A stretch of DNA of 64,000 nt from contig JAYRXX010000021.1 of the NCBI GenBank assembly GCA_041917295.1, positions 169,130 through 233,129 on the forward strand, given 5' to 3'. Of this stretch, positions 43,690 through 52,750 are shown piece by piece. How positions within the stretch are numbered: position 1 is the stretch's first letter; each line of letters starts with the position of its first letter. This DNA comes from JADKHR01 sp041917295. Its GTDB lineage: Bacteria; Elusimicrobiota; Elusimicrobia; FEN-1173. The notes beneath the pieces are model-generated. The model was not told where the DNA came from and did no database searches. It saw nothing but the letters and a program-made list of their open reading frames with translations. The position numbers and the translations under genes are program-made.

Positions 43690-43983
43690 TTAAGAAACAG
43701 AACGGTCTTTAAACTCGGGCAACCGGCGGGAAAAAATCCACACAGCCCGTCCCAATCCCAGGCAGGCCAGGCCAAAGGCGACTTCAAACAGCCCGAACCT
43801 CAACCACGCCGCCTTTGAAACAATCGCCCACGGAACAGCTGAAAAAAACTGGGCCTCAGGCTCGCCGAACGTGAGATCCCACGCCCCTATTAGGCCCGCC
43901 AAAACCCCAACACTCCCCAGAATCCGTGCCGCCATACGACACAACCCGGCCACAGCCACCTTTTCGGTCGGGCCAGACGACAC
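43690..43983 (-). CDS. Small membrane protein
   Basis: 97 residues with two or three hydrophobic segments (about 20-37, 48-58 and 62-84: WLRFGLFEVAFGLACLGLGRA) and an RRLPEFKDRS tail. No motif is recognised. It ends a small cluster with HU. Confidence 0.45.
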   Translation of the reverse strand: MSSGPTEKVAVAGLCRMAARILGSVGVLAGLIGAWDLTFGEPEAQFFSAVPWAIVSKAAWLRFGLFEVAFGLACLGLGRAVWIFSRRLPEFKDRSVS

Positions 43984-43985
43984 GT

Positions 43986-44261
43986 TCAGCCTTTAGCTAA
44001 TTTTTTAAACGAGAGACTGGGTTTAAATGATATTTTCCGGCCCGCGGGGATCGAGATGACGGCGCCGGTTTGGGGGTTGCGGCCCACGCGGGCTTTGCGC
44101 GCTTTGATTTTGAACGTGCCCAGCCCCGACAAAGACACCTTGTCCCCGTTTTTAAGGGCCTCCCGGATCCCCGCCACCAGCGCTTTCGAGACCCGGGCCG
44201 TTTCGGCGCGCCCCACGTTCGACTGCCGGGACACACGGGCTACCAAATCATTTTTTTTCAC
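43986..44261 (-). CDS. HU/IHF-family DNA-binding protein
   Basis: 91 residues. The N-terminal helix pair KKNDLVARVSRQSNVGRAE and VSKALVAGIREALKNGDKV, then LSGLGTFKIKARKARVGRNP with the DNA-gripping QTGAVISIPAGRKISFKP arm, match HU/IHF. It bends and compacts DNA. It lies 18 nt after the next upstream gene. Confidence 0.93.
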   Translation of the reverse strand: MKKNDLVARVSRQSNVGRAETARVSKALVAGIREALKNGDKVSLSGLGTFKIKARKARVGRNPQTGAVISIPAGRKISFKPSLSFKKLAKG

Positions 44262-44279
44262 TGGGTCTCCCGCACAACA

Positions 44280-44744
44280 TCAGACCAGCGCGGTGAATGT
44301 GCGGGGTTTGGATTTCAAATACCGCTTGCCGACCGAAATACGCGCCACCACCGTGTGCACCCCAGCGCTGAACCCGCTCCAATCGTACCACCAAAATCCA
44401 ACCGACTCACGGCAGGGTTGCCACTCTTTGCCGTCAATCGAAATGTGAACGCCTTCCGTGGCGCTGGTGGAAATGCGAATGGCGTAATGGGCGCTGGTCA
44501 AAATTTCGCCCACTTGAGGAAAATCCAACCCCACATAATGTTTCCCGGGAACGTTCGTCCCTTCGGTGACGTTCCCTTCGGGGACATTCGCCATTTCTGA
44601 TATTTTTGGTGCGGCCGAAGAGGCCCGGTAGATTTCAACCGCCGCCGGTTCCCGCACCGACGTGCGGCCAAACGTTTTGGATGTGCCCGTTGATTTGGGA
44701 GATGTCACGCGTTTCTTCTTGAGGTTCGATTTTTTTCCGAGCAT
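44280..44744 (-). CDS. Hypothetical protein with Ig-like C-terminal half
   Basis: 154 residues. The first 45 are very basic (Lys, Ser, Thr). A NVPEG-NVTEG-TNVPG repeat follows (encoded by tandem 15-bp DNA units around 44549-44593), and then a compact beta domain of about 85 residues: YAIRISTSATEGVHISIDGK, CRESVGFWWYDWSGF, GVHTVVARISVGKR. The latter looks like a small Ig- or carbohydrate-module-like fold. There is no signal peptide. The function is unknown. Confidence 0.5.
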   Translation of the reverse strand: MLGKKSNLKKKRVTSPKSTGTSKTFGRTSVREPAAVEIYRASSAAPKISEMANVPEGNVTEGTNVPGKHYVGLDFPQVGEILTSAHYAIRISTSATEGVHISIDGKEWQPCRESVGFWWYDWSGFSAGVHTVVARISVGKRYLKSKPRTFTALV

Positions 44745-44808
44745 GGGTTTCCTCCCTGGGAATCAATCACCACCGCGGGCGGTGGTGGGATTATTCTACT
44801 ACATCCCT

Positions 44809-46197
44809 TTAATAATGATAAACACCGCCGCCGATAAACTCGCGAAACAGGGAGTTGGGCGGCACGTCCGCCTCCGGGGCATCGGGCGCGATCGACGCCA
44901 ACAACCGTTCCAACCGTTGGGCCCGCTGGTGGGCGTCCACCTTTTTGGGATCACCGCGGTAACGGGCCGCGATTTCGGGAAGCAACGGCAACAGGCGCGC
45001 GCGGTGATACGGCAATTCATACGGAAGCGACCCGTTAAAAATGTAATCCACCGACTGGATGTAGGGCACAATGTAGCGCAACTCGCTTTTGCGAACGTAG
45101 TGCCAATGGCCCACGGTCATCGCCGGATCGTAACTGCGGTGCCAACTGTCGCGAACCATGCGCCGCATCAGGCGCAAATCCGCCCAACGCACAAACTCCC
45201 CGTCCGCGTCTTTGATTTGGCAGAGGGCCTCGATGTAAAATCGAAAAGTGTTTTCGGGCGCGATGCTTCGCGTCATGCCGTCAAAAAGGCCGTGCAAACT
45301 GTCGATCAAGAGGATCTCTTTGTCTTTGAGACGAAACGGCCGGGTTTCTTTTTCCCGGGCGCCCGTTTTAAAATTGTAGATGGGCATCTGGATCGGTTTT
45401 CCATCCAACAAGCTTCCCAAATGTTCATTGATCAAGTCCAGGTCCAACGCCGCGGGCATTTCAAAATCGTAATCGCCGTATTCGTCTTTGGGCTGGTGGA
45501 CGAGATCCTTGAAATAGTTGTCTAAATTGAGCAACACAAAACTGTGGCCTCGTTCTTTGAGCCGTTCACTGATTTTTGTGGTGGTGGTGGTTTTTCCCGA
45601 ACTGGACGGCCCCGCGACAATCACAAGCCGCAAGTCCGGCAACCGTTTTGTGATCACGCCGGCCACGTGGTGGATTTCGTCGTGATAGGCCCGCTCGGCG
45701 TCGCGGATCAGCTTTTTCCATCCGCCGGATTTGAGCGTTTCGTTCAGGCCTTCGACCGTGTGACAGCCGTGGTCGACGTTCCAGGTGAGCACCCGCCACA
45801 GCACTTTGTAAGGGATGTTGTCTTGAACCGAAGTAACTTCGGGTTTTTGTTCCCGGGTGCGGGCGCGTTCGTGGCGGTAAAGAATAAACGCTTTCGCCGT
45901 TTTGGCGTGGCCGTTGTCGACCAGCACTTTTTCGACAAAATCTTGGATTTCTTCCACCGACGGGGTGGAACCGTAGGGAAACGACGCGTTGATCCGATCC
46001 ACCACCTGGTTGGCCAGGGCCGCGGCGCGGTCCCGGTCGCGCCCGCCCAAGGACGCCGCCGCCCGATAGATGGCGTTTGTAATCTTGAGCTGGTTAAACG
46101 CCACCAAGCGCCCGTCACGCTTAATGATGCGCGTGATCTTGTTCTGTTGCGGCTGAGGAAATAAATCCAGCTGGGCGCTGGGCAGACCGTCTTCCAT
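44809..46197 (-). CDS. ATP-cone domain fused to uridine-kinase-like phosphotransferase
   Basis: 462 residues. Residues about 20-110 form an ATP-cone (ITRIIKRDGRLVAFNQLKI, AIYRAA, VEEIQDFVEKVL, AKAFILYRHERAR), the nucleotide-sensing module of ribonucleotide reductases and NrdR. From about 190, VIVAGPSSSGKTTTTTKISE is a P-loop followed by NLDNYFKD and LLIDSLHGLFDGMT, as in uridine kinase/phosphoribulokinase proteins. The pairing suggests a kinase tuned by ATP/dATP level. The substrate is unknown. Confidence 0.8.
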   Translation of the reverse strand: MEDGLPSAQLDLFPQPQQNKITRIIKRDGRLVAFNQLKITNAIYRAAASLGGRDRDRAAALANQVVDRINASFPYGSTPSVEEIQDFVEKVLVDNGHAKTAKAFILYRHERARTREQKPEVTSVQDNIPYKVLWRVLTWNVDHGCHTVEGLNETLKSGGWKKLIRDAERAYHDEIHHVAGVITKRLPDLRLVIVAGPSSSGKTTTTTKISERLKERGHSFVLLNLDNYFKDLVHQPKDEYGDYDFEMPAALDLDLINEHLGSLLDGKPIQMPIYNFKTGAREKETRPFRLKDKEILLIDSLHGLFDGMTRSIAPENTFRFYIEALCQIKDADGEFVRWADLRLMRRMVRDSWHRSYDPAMTVGHWHYVRKSELRYIVPYIQSVDYIFNGSLPYELPYHRARLLPLLPEIAARYRGDPKKVDAHQRAQRLERLLASIAPDAPEADVPPNSLFREFIGGGVYHY

Positions 46198-46202
46198 TCC
46201 GT

Positions 46203-46751
46203 TTAGCGCGGAATTTGAACGGATTTTTCGGGATGGGCGGCCATCGACGAAACCCCGTTCACAAGCAAACTAATCAAAACGATGAACGCGATTTCCACCG
46301 CCAGCTGGGCCCAGTCCGTTGCGCTCGCTCCGCCCCGCACCGCTTGGATCACGATCAATAACACCGACGCGGTGAGCGCGTTGGTCAATGTGCGGGCTCG
46401 GTTTCCATAGATCGCCGTGGCGATGGGCGTCAGCGCCAACAACATCCACAACGGCCGAAACTCGTCGCCCAACAAATACACAACCACGCTGTTCACCACC
46501 AAGTTCATGTAAAGACGAAACTTGACGTTTTTGCTCTTGTCCGTCACGGACTGTTGGCGAAGAAAGCGCGGGAACACGCTGTTAAAAAAGGCCGCGAACC
46601 CCAGCAGACCCAAAGACAACGTTTTTTCCCACCCCTCGTTGTTTGTGAACGCCACCGCCATGCACCCCAAAAATAAGGCAAACGGCGTGGCAAAGTATCC
46701 CACCAACGTCACCAGTTTTTGGCTGTCGAATTTGTCTGTTCCATTATCCAT
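46203..46751 (-). CDS. Hypothetical membrane protein
   Basis: 182 residues with six likely spans. Examples are LVTLVGYFATPFALFLGCMA, YMNLVVNSVVVYLL, MLLALTPIATAIYG and VEIAFIVLISLLVNGV. The start follows a good GGAGAAACGCC. It lies 5 nt upstream of the ATP-cone kinase gene. No family is recognised. Confidence 0.55.
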   Translation of the reverse strand: MDNGTDKFDSQKLVTLVGYFATPFALFLGCMAVAFTNNEGWEKTLSLGLLGFAAFFNSVFPRFLRQQSVTDKSKNVKFRLYMNLVVNSVVVYLLGDEFRPLWMLLALTPIATAIYGNRARTLTNALTASVLLIVIQAVRGGASATDWAQLAVEIAFIVLISLLVNGVSSMAAHPEKSVQIPR

Positions 46752-46772
46752 GGCGTTTCTCCTTGAGAGAAA

Positions 46773-47132
46773 TTATTTCTTCTGGGATTGGCGAGCCTGG
46801 TTGGCCGCGTTAATAGCCTGCTGAGTGTTGCGTTGCGCATTTTGCGCGTTTTGCACCGCCTGGTTTTGGGCCTGTTGCATCTGAAGTTGCTGTTGGACCA
46901 TGCGTTGCTGTTGTTGGGCCATCTCGACCGAGCGGTCTTGCTGTTTTTGAATTTCTTTTTGGATTTCTTCCATGTTCAAATCGCGCTGTTCGTTTGTCGT
47001 CTCTCCCGCTCCGGCCGTTTGGGTAGGAGGCGTTTGGGATCCGGCTGTTCCGTCAGCTTTTTTTTTGCACGCCGACAATCCCAACAAACTCACCGCCACC
47101 GCCATCGTCCACACTTTATCCGCTGTTTTCAC
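46773..47132 (-). CDS. Gln-rich lipoprotein
   Basis: 119 residues from GTG 47132, which overlaps the aminotransferase stop by 4 nt with AGGGGG upstream. The signal peptide AVAVSLLGLSAC fits a lipobox with Cys at the cleavage site, and KKKADG follows. The mature protein is a Gln/Ala/Asn-rich helix (QQQQRMVQQQLQMQQAQNQ) with coiled-coil character. It is probably anchored in the envelope. An in-frame start at 47246 lies within the upstream gene and is rejected. The function is unknown. Confidence 0.6.
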   Translation of the reverse strand: MKTADKVWTMAVAVSLLGLSACKKKADGTAGSQTPPTQTAGAGETTNEQRDLNMEEIQKEIQKQQDRSVEMAQQQQRMVQQQLQMQQAQNQAVQNAQNAQRNTQQAINAANQARQSQKK

Positions 47133-48295
47133 GAGATACCCCCTAATCGTAATTCCAGTTTTCCCTGAATGTTCACAGGGTGCCGGGTCGGCGCGCTGAT
47201 TGCATAGCTCTCCACGGCCCGGCGAAAATCGTCCGCGTATTCCCAAAAAGCCGACACCGGCTGGTCGTCGTCCAAAGGCAACCCCATGACTTCCCGTTCC
47301 ACGGTTTCGGCGTTGGGGAACGCCCCCCCCGGCGCAAAGATCCCGTGAACGTCGGGATACGCGATGCGCTTAAAAGTATACCCTTGATTTGCCGAAAATG
47401 CCAGGAAATCTTCCACCGCCAGACCCCGGAGCCGCACGGGGTAGGCGAACAAACTGGACCCGGTTCGATCCAGGGCAACAATCGTGCCCCCCTCGCCCAA
47501 CGCGTTTTCATATACTTCCGCCCGGGCCCGACGGGCCTGAAGAATGTCGGGCAACTTTTCCAACTCGTCAAGAATAATCGAGCCGGCCCAATCCCCGGGT
47601 CCGGTGGAGGCCAACAACAACCGCCGAAATTCTTTTTCAAACGGGGCCAGAAGATCTCGCCGCGCCCACCCCCCGCACGCCACATAGCCGGTCAACGAAT
47701 GAAAGGCTTTCATGGCGGCCGAAATTTCGTCCCGGCGGGCGGGATCTTCCGCCGGCAATCGGTCCACAAAATTTTGGGCCCGCGTGGCCACTTCCGGGTC
47801 GTCCGTTAACACGGCTCCGCCCATTTCCAACGGCAACATTTTGCGCACAAAACTAAGACACGAAACCCGGCCGAAAGATCCCGCGGGTTTTCCGTTTTGC
47901 CGGGCGCCCATGGACAAGGCCACGTCTTCCACCACATCGGCCCCATACCGCCGCCCCAAGGCCTCCAGGGCGTCCATGTCGTCGGGTTTTCCGAACATGT
48001 GAACGGGAACCACCGCACCCACGTCGCCCCTTTTCAGTTCCTGCTCCACCGCGTTTAAATCAAAATTGGCGTCGCCTAAATTGACATCGGCAAAACCGGC
48101 CCGCCACCCAGCAAACCCGGCGGAATAAACCGGGATCGAGCACATTACCGCCGGGAACAGGGCCCGGGCCCCCGGCCGGTTCAGCCCATGCAGAGCGGCC
48201 GTTAAGGCCGTGGTGCCCCGGTTGGTAAGCACGCAATACCGCCGCCCAAAATGTTTGGCCAAAACCGATTGAATGCCTTCCATGACGGTGTCCAT
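47129..48295 (-). CDS. DegT/DnrJ/EryC1-family aminotransferase-like protein
   Basis: 388 residues. LTNRGTTALTAALHGL, FPAVMCSIPVYSAGFAGWR, PVHMFGKPDDMDALEALG, GADVVEDVALSMGA and CLSFVRKMLPLEMGGAVLT give the sugar-aminotransferase outline, with Lys in SFVRKM at the PLP position. The family usually makes amino sugars for surface glycans. The next small gene upstream shares a TAATG junction. The substrate is unknown, and a role with the lpx oxidoreductase is only a hypothesis. Confidence 0.78.
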   Translation of the reverse strand: MDTVMEGIQSVLAKHFGRRYCVLTNRGTTALTAALHGLNRPGARALFPAVMCSIPVYSAGFAGWRAGFADVNLGDANFDLNAVEQELKRGDVGAVVPVHMFGKPDDMDALEALGRRYGADVVEDVALSMGARQNGKPAGSFGRVSCLSFVRKMLPLEMGGAVLTDDPEVATRAQNFVDRLPAEDPARRDEISAAMKAFHSLTGYVACGGWARRDLLAPFEKEFRRLLLASTGPGDWAGSIILDELEKLPDILQARRARAEVYENALGEGGTIVALDRTGSSLFAYPVRLRGLAVEDFLAFSANQGYTFKRIAYPDVHGIFAPGGAFPNAETVEREVMGLPLDDDQPVSAFWEYADDFRRAVESYAISAPTRHPVNIQGKLELRLGGIS

Positions 48296-48531
48296 TATAA
48301 GTTTGGAAAAAGGGATTGAACGTTGAACCCGGCTTCGTTCAGCGCTTTTTTTTCTCGGTCCGAAAAAAAACTGCCTTGCCGAATTTTGTGTTTTAGGCGG
48401 GTCGCGTCGTCAGAGGTCATCCGCTGAATTCCATGCACGATCAACGGCTCGTTGGATCGCGACAGGCGGTCCAGAAGAGCCATCAATTCGTCACGTTGAT
48501 AAGCGTAGAGGTCGTCGTCCGTGGAAGCCAT
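48295..48531 (-). CDS. Small hypothetical protein
   Basis: 78 residues, mostly helical and charged (DLYAYQRDELMALLDRLSR), ending FNVQSLFPNL. Its stop and the following ATG share a TAATG junction, so it is translated with the DegT-like gene. No family is recognised. Confidence 0.5.
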   Translation of the reverse strand: MASTDDDLYAYQRDELMALLDRLSRSNEPLIVHGIQRMTSDDATRLKHKIRQGSFFSDREKKALNEAGFNVQSLFPNL

Positions 48532-48545
48532 GGGAGAAAGAAAGC

Positions 48546-49103
48546 CTATCCCTTAGAAAAAAAGCGGATCAGCCCCAACACCCCCGCTGATCCCAAAAGA
48601 ATAACGGCCGACTGAATTTTCGTCCAACCATACACCCGCTGGAGTCCCCACCAACCGATCAGGATAAAGGCGGTGTTAAAAAGCGTGTTGAGCGTCAGGG
48701 TAATTACAAACGACGCAGGCGTTGGATCGCCCGCAAACAGGCGCAGGGCCAGAGCGGGCCAGAACACCACATACGACCACCCGGTCAGCGCCAGGAAAGC
48801 GCCCAGGGAACCTTTTTTACCGGACATCAACGAAAAAAAATGGAGCAAAACGACCGGGCCAGCCCATTTGAGCAGGTGGCCGGTAAAATGTCCCCCCGCT
48901 TGTTTTAACAGGTCGGCCACGCCGTTGTCCCAGCCGAACGACGTGGTCAAGGTCTGGCCTAAAACAGCCAGGGCAACGACAAGAAAACCCGACCCGATGT
49001 GGGGTTTTTCAATAATGCGCTCCAGCGCGGGGACTGGATCGGACGTGAGCTGACCCAACAAGGCCAGGGTGTCCGACGAGGCGGGACTGTTATTCCCAGA
49101 CAT
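48546..49103 (-). CDS. Yip1-like integral membrane protein
   Basis: 185 residues. A cytoplasmic start (PVPALERIIEKPH) precedes five membrane spans, as in YIP1-domain proteins of bacteria: GSGFLVVALAVLGQTL, GHLLKWAGPVVLLHFFSL, LALTGWSYVVFWPALAL, NTLFNTAFILIGWWGLQ and SAGVLGLIRFF. The start overlaps the sppA 3' end by 14 nt. The function is unknown. Confidence 0.6.
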   Translation of the reverse strand: MSGNNSPASSDTLALLGQLTSDPVPALERIIEKPHIGSGFLVVALAVLGQTLTTSFGWDNGVADLLKQAGGHFTGHLLKWAGPVVLLHFFSLMSGKKGSLGAFLALTGWSYVVFWPALALRLFAGDPTPASFVITLTLNTLFNTAFILIGWWGLQRVYGWTKIQSAVILLGSAGVLGLIRFFSKG

Positions 49104-50055
49104 AGTCCAACGAGGCCCGGGGCTGGGCCCAGCGGGCCAACCGGCCCCAGGGCCCCGAGGCCGCTCCTTTCAATAACTGAACAATTTTACCGAACGGATT
49201 TTCGTCGATAATCAAACGAGGTTTCGCGGAATGGATGCCGGCCACCTGTTTGGCTTCGTCCACAGCCCGGTCGAACCCGCCCAACACGTCCACCAGCCCT
49301 TCCGCCCGGGCCTGCTCGCCGGTGAACACGCGGCCATCGGCCAACGGATAAAGTTTTTCCAAAGGCATTCGACGGCCCTCGGAGACGGCGGTCAAAAATT
49401 GCCCGTAAGCGCTTTGAACCAGCCCTTCAAACACCCGCCGCTCTTTGTCCGACAGGGGCCGAAACGGAGAGCCCATATCTTTTAAATTCCCCGACTTGAT
49501 CACGTCCGACCGAACACCGACTTTCTTGGCGAGATCCTCGTAGTTCATGAGGTGAAAGACCACCCCGATCGATCCCACAATGGACCCCGGATTGGCCACG
49601 ATCCGATCGGCCGGCGCGGCAATGTAGTACCCGCCCGAGGCGGCCACGTCTTGAAACGACGCGACCACTTTTTTCCCCGCGGCTTGCAAACGGAGGACGG
49701 CGTCATGGATTTCCTGGACCGACGCAACGGTTCCGCCGGGAGAGTTGATGCGCAAGATGACTGCTTTGACCTCTTTGTTGTCCCGCAGGTCCCTCAACCG
49801 CCGCAAAACGCCGTCCGCGTCGCCCGACGAGCCAAACCCGCCGCCGGACAAGGAAATTGTGCCTTGAATATCCAGTACCGCAATGGCGCCGTCGGTTGGG
49901 ACCCGACCTTTGGACCGATCCGACAACAGCGTCTTACCCGGCGCCGAATCCGTCGTACTTGGACCACCGGATCGCCACAAGGCCAGCATCAACAACGCCA
50001 GGTAAGTGCCCAGAAAAATCCATCCGCGGACACGAAAGGTTGAAGGCGTCGTCAT
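49090..50055 (-). CDS. sppA: Signal peptide peptidase SppA
   Basis: 321 residues. A signal anchor (WIFLGTYLALLMLALW) precedes an S49 protease domain: INSPGGTVASVQEIHDAVLR, VASFQDVAASGGYYIAAPAD with the catalytic Ser, NPGSIVGSIGV, and SGNLKDMGSPFRPLSDKER with the catalytic Lys. It is of the short, single-domain SppA type. It degrades leftover signal peptides at the inner membrane. It overlaps the next gene upstream by 4 nt. Confidence 0.93.
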   Translation of the reverse strand: MTTPSTFRVRGWIFLGTYLALLMLALWRSGGPSTTDSAPGKTLLSDRSKGRVPTDGAIAVLDIQGTISLSGGGFGSSGDADGVLRRLRDLRDNKEVKAVILRINSPGGTVASVQEIHDAVLRLQAAGKKVVASFQDVAASGGYYIAAPADRIVANPGSIVGSIGVVFHLMNYEDLAKKVGVRSDVIKSGNLKDMGSPFRPLSDKERRVFEGLVQSAYGQFLTAVSEGRRMPLEKLYPLADGRVFTGEQARAEGLVDVLGGFDRAVDEAKQVAGIHSAKPRLIIDENPFGKIVQLLKGAASGPWGRLARWAQPRASLDYVWE

Positions 50056-52037
50056 TTATTGTTGTCCGTTGATGCCGGCGGGGTTGCGGCGGTTGGCAAT
50101 TCCGCCACCGCGGGCGAGGGTTTATGCCCTTGAACATACGTCATATGGATGGCGCATTTTTCCTTGGGCCGTGACGGACGAACGGACCGGGCCGCCACAA
50201 ACGCTCGGTTGCCCCGGGCCGCCGACCGATCGTTGGGTTTCCAGCGAAACGTGAATTCGGCTGTGGGCTTGTCGCCCGTTAATTCAAACGTTGTAGCGGA
50301 CAGTTCGACGTCGGACGAAGAATAGAGCTGAACCGAAACCGGCCCGTCCGCGGCCTTCTCGTTTAATGCCACAGACCCCGTGAGCGCGGCGCCCGACGTC
50401 GTTTCGACCGGGACCGTGAACGTCACGCGAAAAGGTTGCCGCCCATGAATTTCGCGCACACGGGTCATGGCACTGCCCGCGGCCAAAAACCATTCTTTGG
50501 GCGGGTAGGGACCCAACACGCCGCGCAAACCCCGGGCCAAATCGTGCATAAATATTCCCCGCACCGGCCGCCCGTTTTGAAACCGGTCCACCGCCGCCAG
50601 GGTCCGTCGAACCATTTCTTCCGGTCCGGACGGGTTGAGTGTCCTTTGGTGCAATCGCCAATCGAACGTGTTGCCCACCACCAAATTAAACGGGGCGTCG
50701 CGGGTGTATCCGTTCCATTGGCGAAGCAGTCCGCTGTATTGGGCGCCGTCGGCCTCGTAAAGCATGATCCCGTTCATATCGATGCCCGCGTCGCGCATCA
50801 TGGCCGGGTCTTGGCCGTGTTCCCATCCCTTTTGCCACGACAACGTGAAAGCCCACAGGGGCTTTTTGCCGCCGAACCCCTCAACAATTTTTCGGACCAC
50901 GCCCGCCGTGCGGTGGGCCCGATACCAAAACCATTGGTCCGTTGTTTTAAATTTGGGTTCGTTGCGCAGGGCCGCGGTGGGGGCGATGTATCGGCCCCGG
51001 GCAATCCAGGACATGCGCTGTTCTTTGCTCCACTGGTCGTAGCCTTGGGGTTTTTGAACCCCCGGCATTTCGTTAACAAAGTCGTCCACCAACTCGTTGC
51101 CGCCGAAAACGGGACGAATGTAGTCGAGCCCTAAAAAGTCCACGCCGTCCACCGCGGCCCAACGGTCAAGGACTTTGACTATGTCCGCGGGCCGTTTTTC
51201 GTCCCGGATCGAAATGCCCCGCCGGACCGGACGGTCAAGTCCATAAATGGGTTTTCCGTTTTCGTGGTGCCACCCGTAGGCGTAGTCGGGCGAAAATTCC
51301 GCCGGGCCGCCCACCATAAACGAAAGCACATAAATTCCCAACTTAACCCCGCGCTCATGGCAGGCCTTGGCCAAGGCCGAGACGGGTTCCGCGGGCCGCA
51401 TCTGCCAGGGAAACTCGGAAGACAACTTTTTGGAATGGCCGCTGGACTCGGCCCCCTGGATCAAGACCGCGTCGGCCCCAATAAATTCCGCCCATTCGGC
51501 CATGGCGCCCACGTGGGGCGCGCCGCCGTTGGGGCCCACAAACCGCTGGAGAGATCCCAATCCCTCCAAGGTGAGCACGCCAAACCCCGCCGGAACCGGT
51601 TCGAAAGATCGGGACACAACACGGAACGATCCTGTCTCAATCGCCCCCGCCGGCGCCGGAAAAGACGCTGTGGCCAACCGAAGTTGGTAATCGCCGTCGA
51701 GCGCGTTCCAGGGAACCGGCCAACGGGCACGCCAATCTCCGGTGTCTTTGTTAAAAACAAGGCGCATTTTTTCCAGTTCGCCCACCGTGACCACCGGGCG
51801 GCCGTCCCGTTCCACCCAAGCGGTGACGGGAGAAGTGGACTTACGCAACGTTTCCCGCGCCCCGTCGCTCGAGGGCCGAAGAATCAATTCCACCAATGCG
51901 TCGTGGGCATACGTTTCCCGGTCTGACTGAAGGGAATAACCCGTGGACGATTCAACCGATCCCCCCACCGCCACCCCGCAAAGGGCAAGAAACATCCCCG
52001 CAAATTGTTTTTTCGATCGCTTTTTGATTTGAATCAT
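50052..52037 (-). CDS. Secreted TIM-barrel glycoside-hydrolase-like protein
   Basis: 661 residues. A signal peptide (FAGMFLALCGVAVGGS) leads to a beta domain (about 35-165) and then a TIM-barrel-like region: CHERGVKLGIYVLSFM, DFLGLDYIRPVF with acidic residues at a strand end, and DMNGIMLYEADGAQYSGLL with a likely catalytic acid. A C-terminal beta domain (about 540-640) follows. The pattern resembles uncharacterised glycoside-hydrolase-like families of envelope proteins. The substrate is unknown. It is the first gene of the operon with sppA. Confidence 0.6.
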   Translation of the reverse strand: MIQIKKRSKKQFAGMFLALCGVAVGGSVESSTGYSLQSDRETYAHDALVELILRPSSDGARETLRKSTSPVTAWVERDGRPVVTVGELEKMRLVFNKDTGDWRARWPVPWNALDGDYQLRLATASFPAPAGAIETGSFRVVSRSFEPVPAGFGVLTLEGLGSLQRFVGPNGGAPHVGAMAEWAEFIGADAVLIQGAESSGHSKKLSSEFPWQMRPAEPVSALAKACHERGVKLGIYVLSFMVGGPAEFSPDYAYGWHHENGKPIYGLDRPVRRGISIRDEKRPADIVKVLDRWAAVDGVDFLGLDYIRPVFGGNELVDDFVNEMPGVQKPQGYDQWSKEQRMSWIARGRYIAPTAALRNEPKFKTTDQWFWYRAHRTAGVVRKIVEGFGGKKPLWAFTLSWQKGWEHGQDPAMMRDAGIDMNGIMLYEADGAQYSGLLRQWNGYTRDAPFNLVVGNTFDWRLHQRTLNPSGPEEMVRRTLAAVDRFQNGRPVRGIFMHDLARGLRGVLGPYPPKEWFLAAGSAMTRVREIHGRQPFRVTFTVPVETTSGAALTGSVALNEKAADGPVSVQLYSSSDVELSATTFELTGDKPTAEFTFRWKPNDRSAARGNRAFVAARSVRPSRPKEKCAIHMTYVQGHKPSPAVAELPTAATPPASTDNNK

Positions 52038-52200
52038 CGGTTGTTCACCTTGTTAGGAGAGTATCCTTGTTGAGATCAAATTTCATCAAACACCAATTTA
52101 ACGAATTTTGAAAAGAAGGACAATCAATTTTTCCTTGGTGGGATAAAACGAACGACAATATGTAAAGCCGCCTTCAAGTCCCGCTATTTCTGAAAAAAAT

Positions 52201-52287
52201 CGTGCCTGGGGGCAAAATGTGCCGTGAATGGCACATTTTGCGGGCGCTCTGCGCCCTGGACCTGAGCGACGTCTCGGCGCGAAGGTT
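52201..52287. repeat. Hairpin-rich cassette headed by a tRNA-Arg 3'-end copy
   Basis: CGTGCCTGGGGG (52201-52212) repeats the 3' end of tRNA-Arg. Two perfect hairpins follow: 12-bp arms 52212-52223/52230-52241, and 6-bp arms 52242-52247/52251-52256. Read leftward, the first contains GTGCCATTCACGGCAC, close to the GTGCCATTCATGGCAC hairpin at the tRNA-Lys/Glu locus. Confidence 0.75.
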
Positions 52288-52470
52288 CCGTGTGCCATTT
52301 AGGCACACGTTTGGCACGCCCCGCTTTAGCGGGGCCGGGTCCACACAGGCTCCTCTTGCTTTTCCAAAAATCGTGCCTGGGGGGTGCCGTGTGCCATTTA
52401 GGCACACGTTTGGCACGCCCCGCTTTAGCGGGGCCGGGTCCACACAGGCTCCTCTTGCTTTTCCAAAAAT

Positions 52471-52485
<15 letters not shown>
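52288..52485. repeat. Two 99-bp tandem repeats ending in the tRNA-Arg 3' end
   Basis: Units begin at 52288 and 52387 and are nearly identical. Each has an inverted repeat GTGTGCC/GGCACAC, a 7-bp hairpin CCCCGC..GCGGGG and, at its right, CCAAAAATCGTGCCTGGGGGG. That last element is the last 13 nt of the tRNA-Arg gene plus its trailer. The right unit runs into the tRNA itself (52471-52483). Confidence 0.9.
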
Positions 52486-52722
<237 letters not shown>

Positions 52723-52750
52723 GAAATACTGCGTTCCGGCCTTGATTCTA

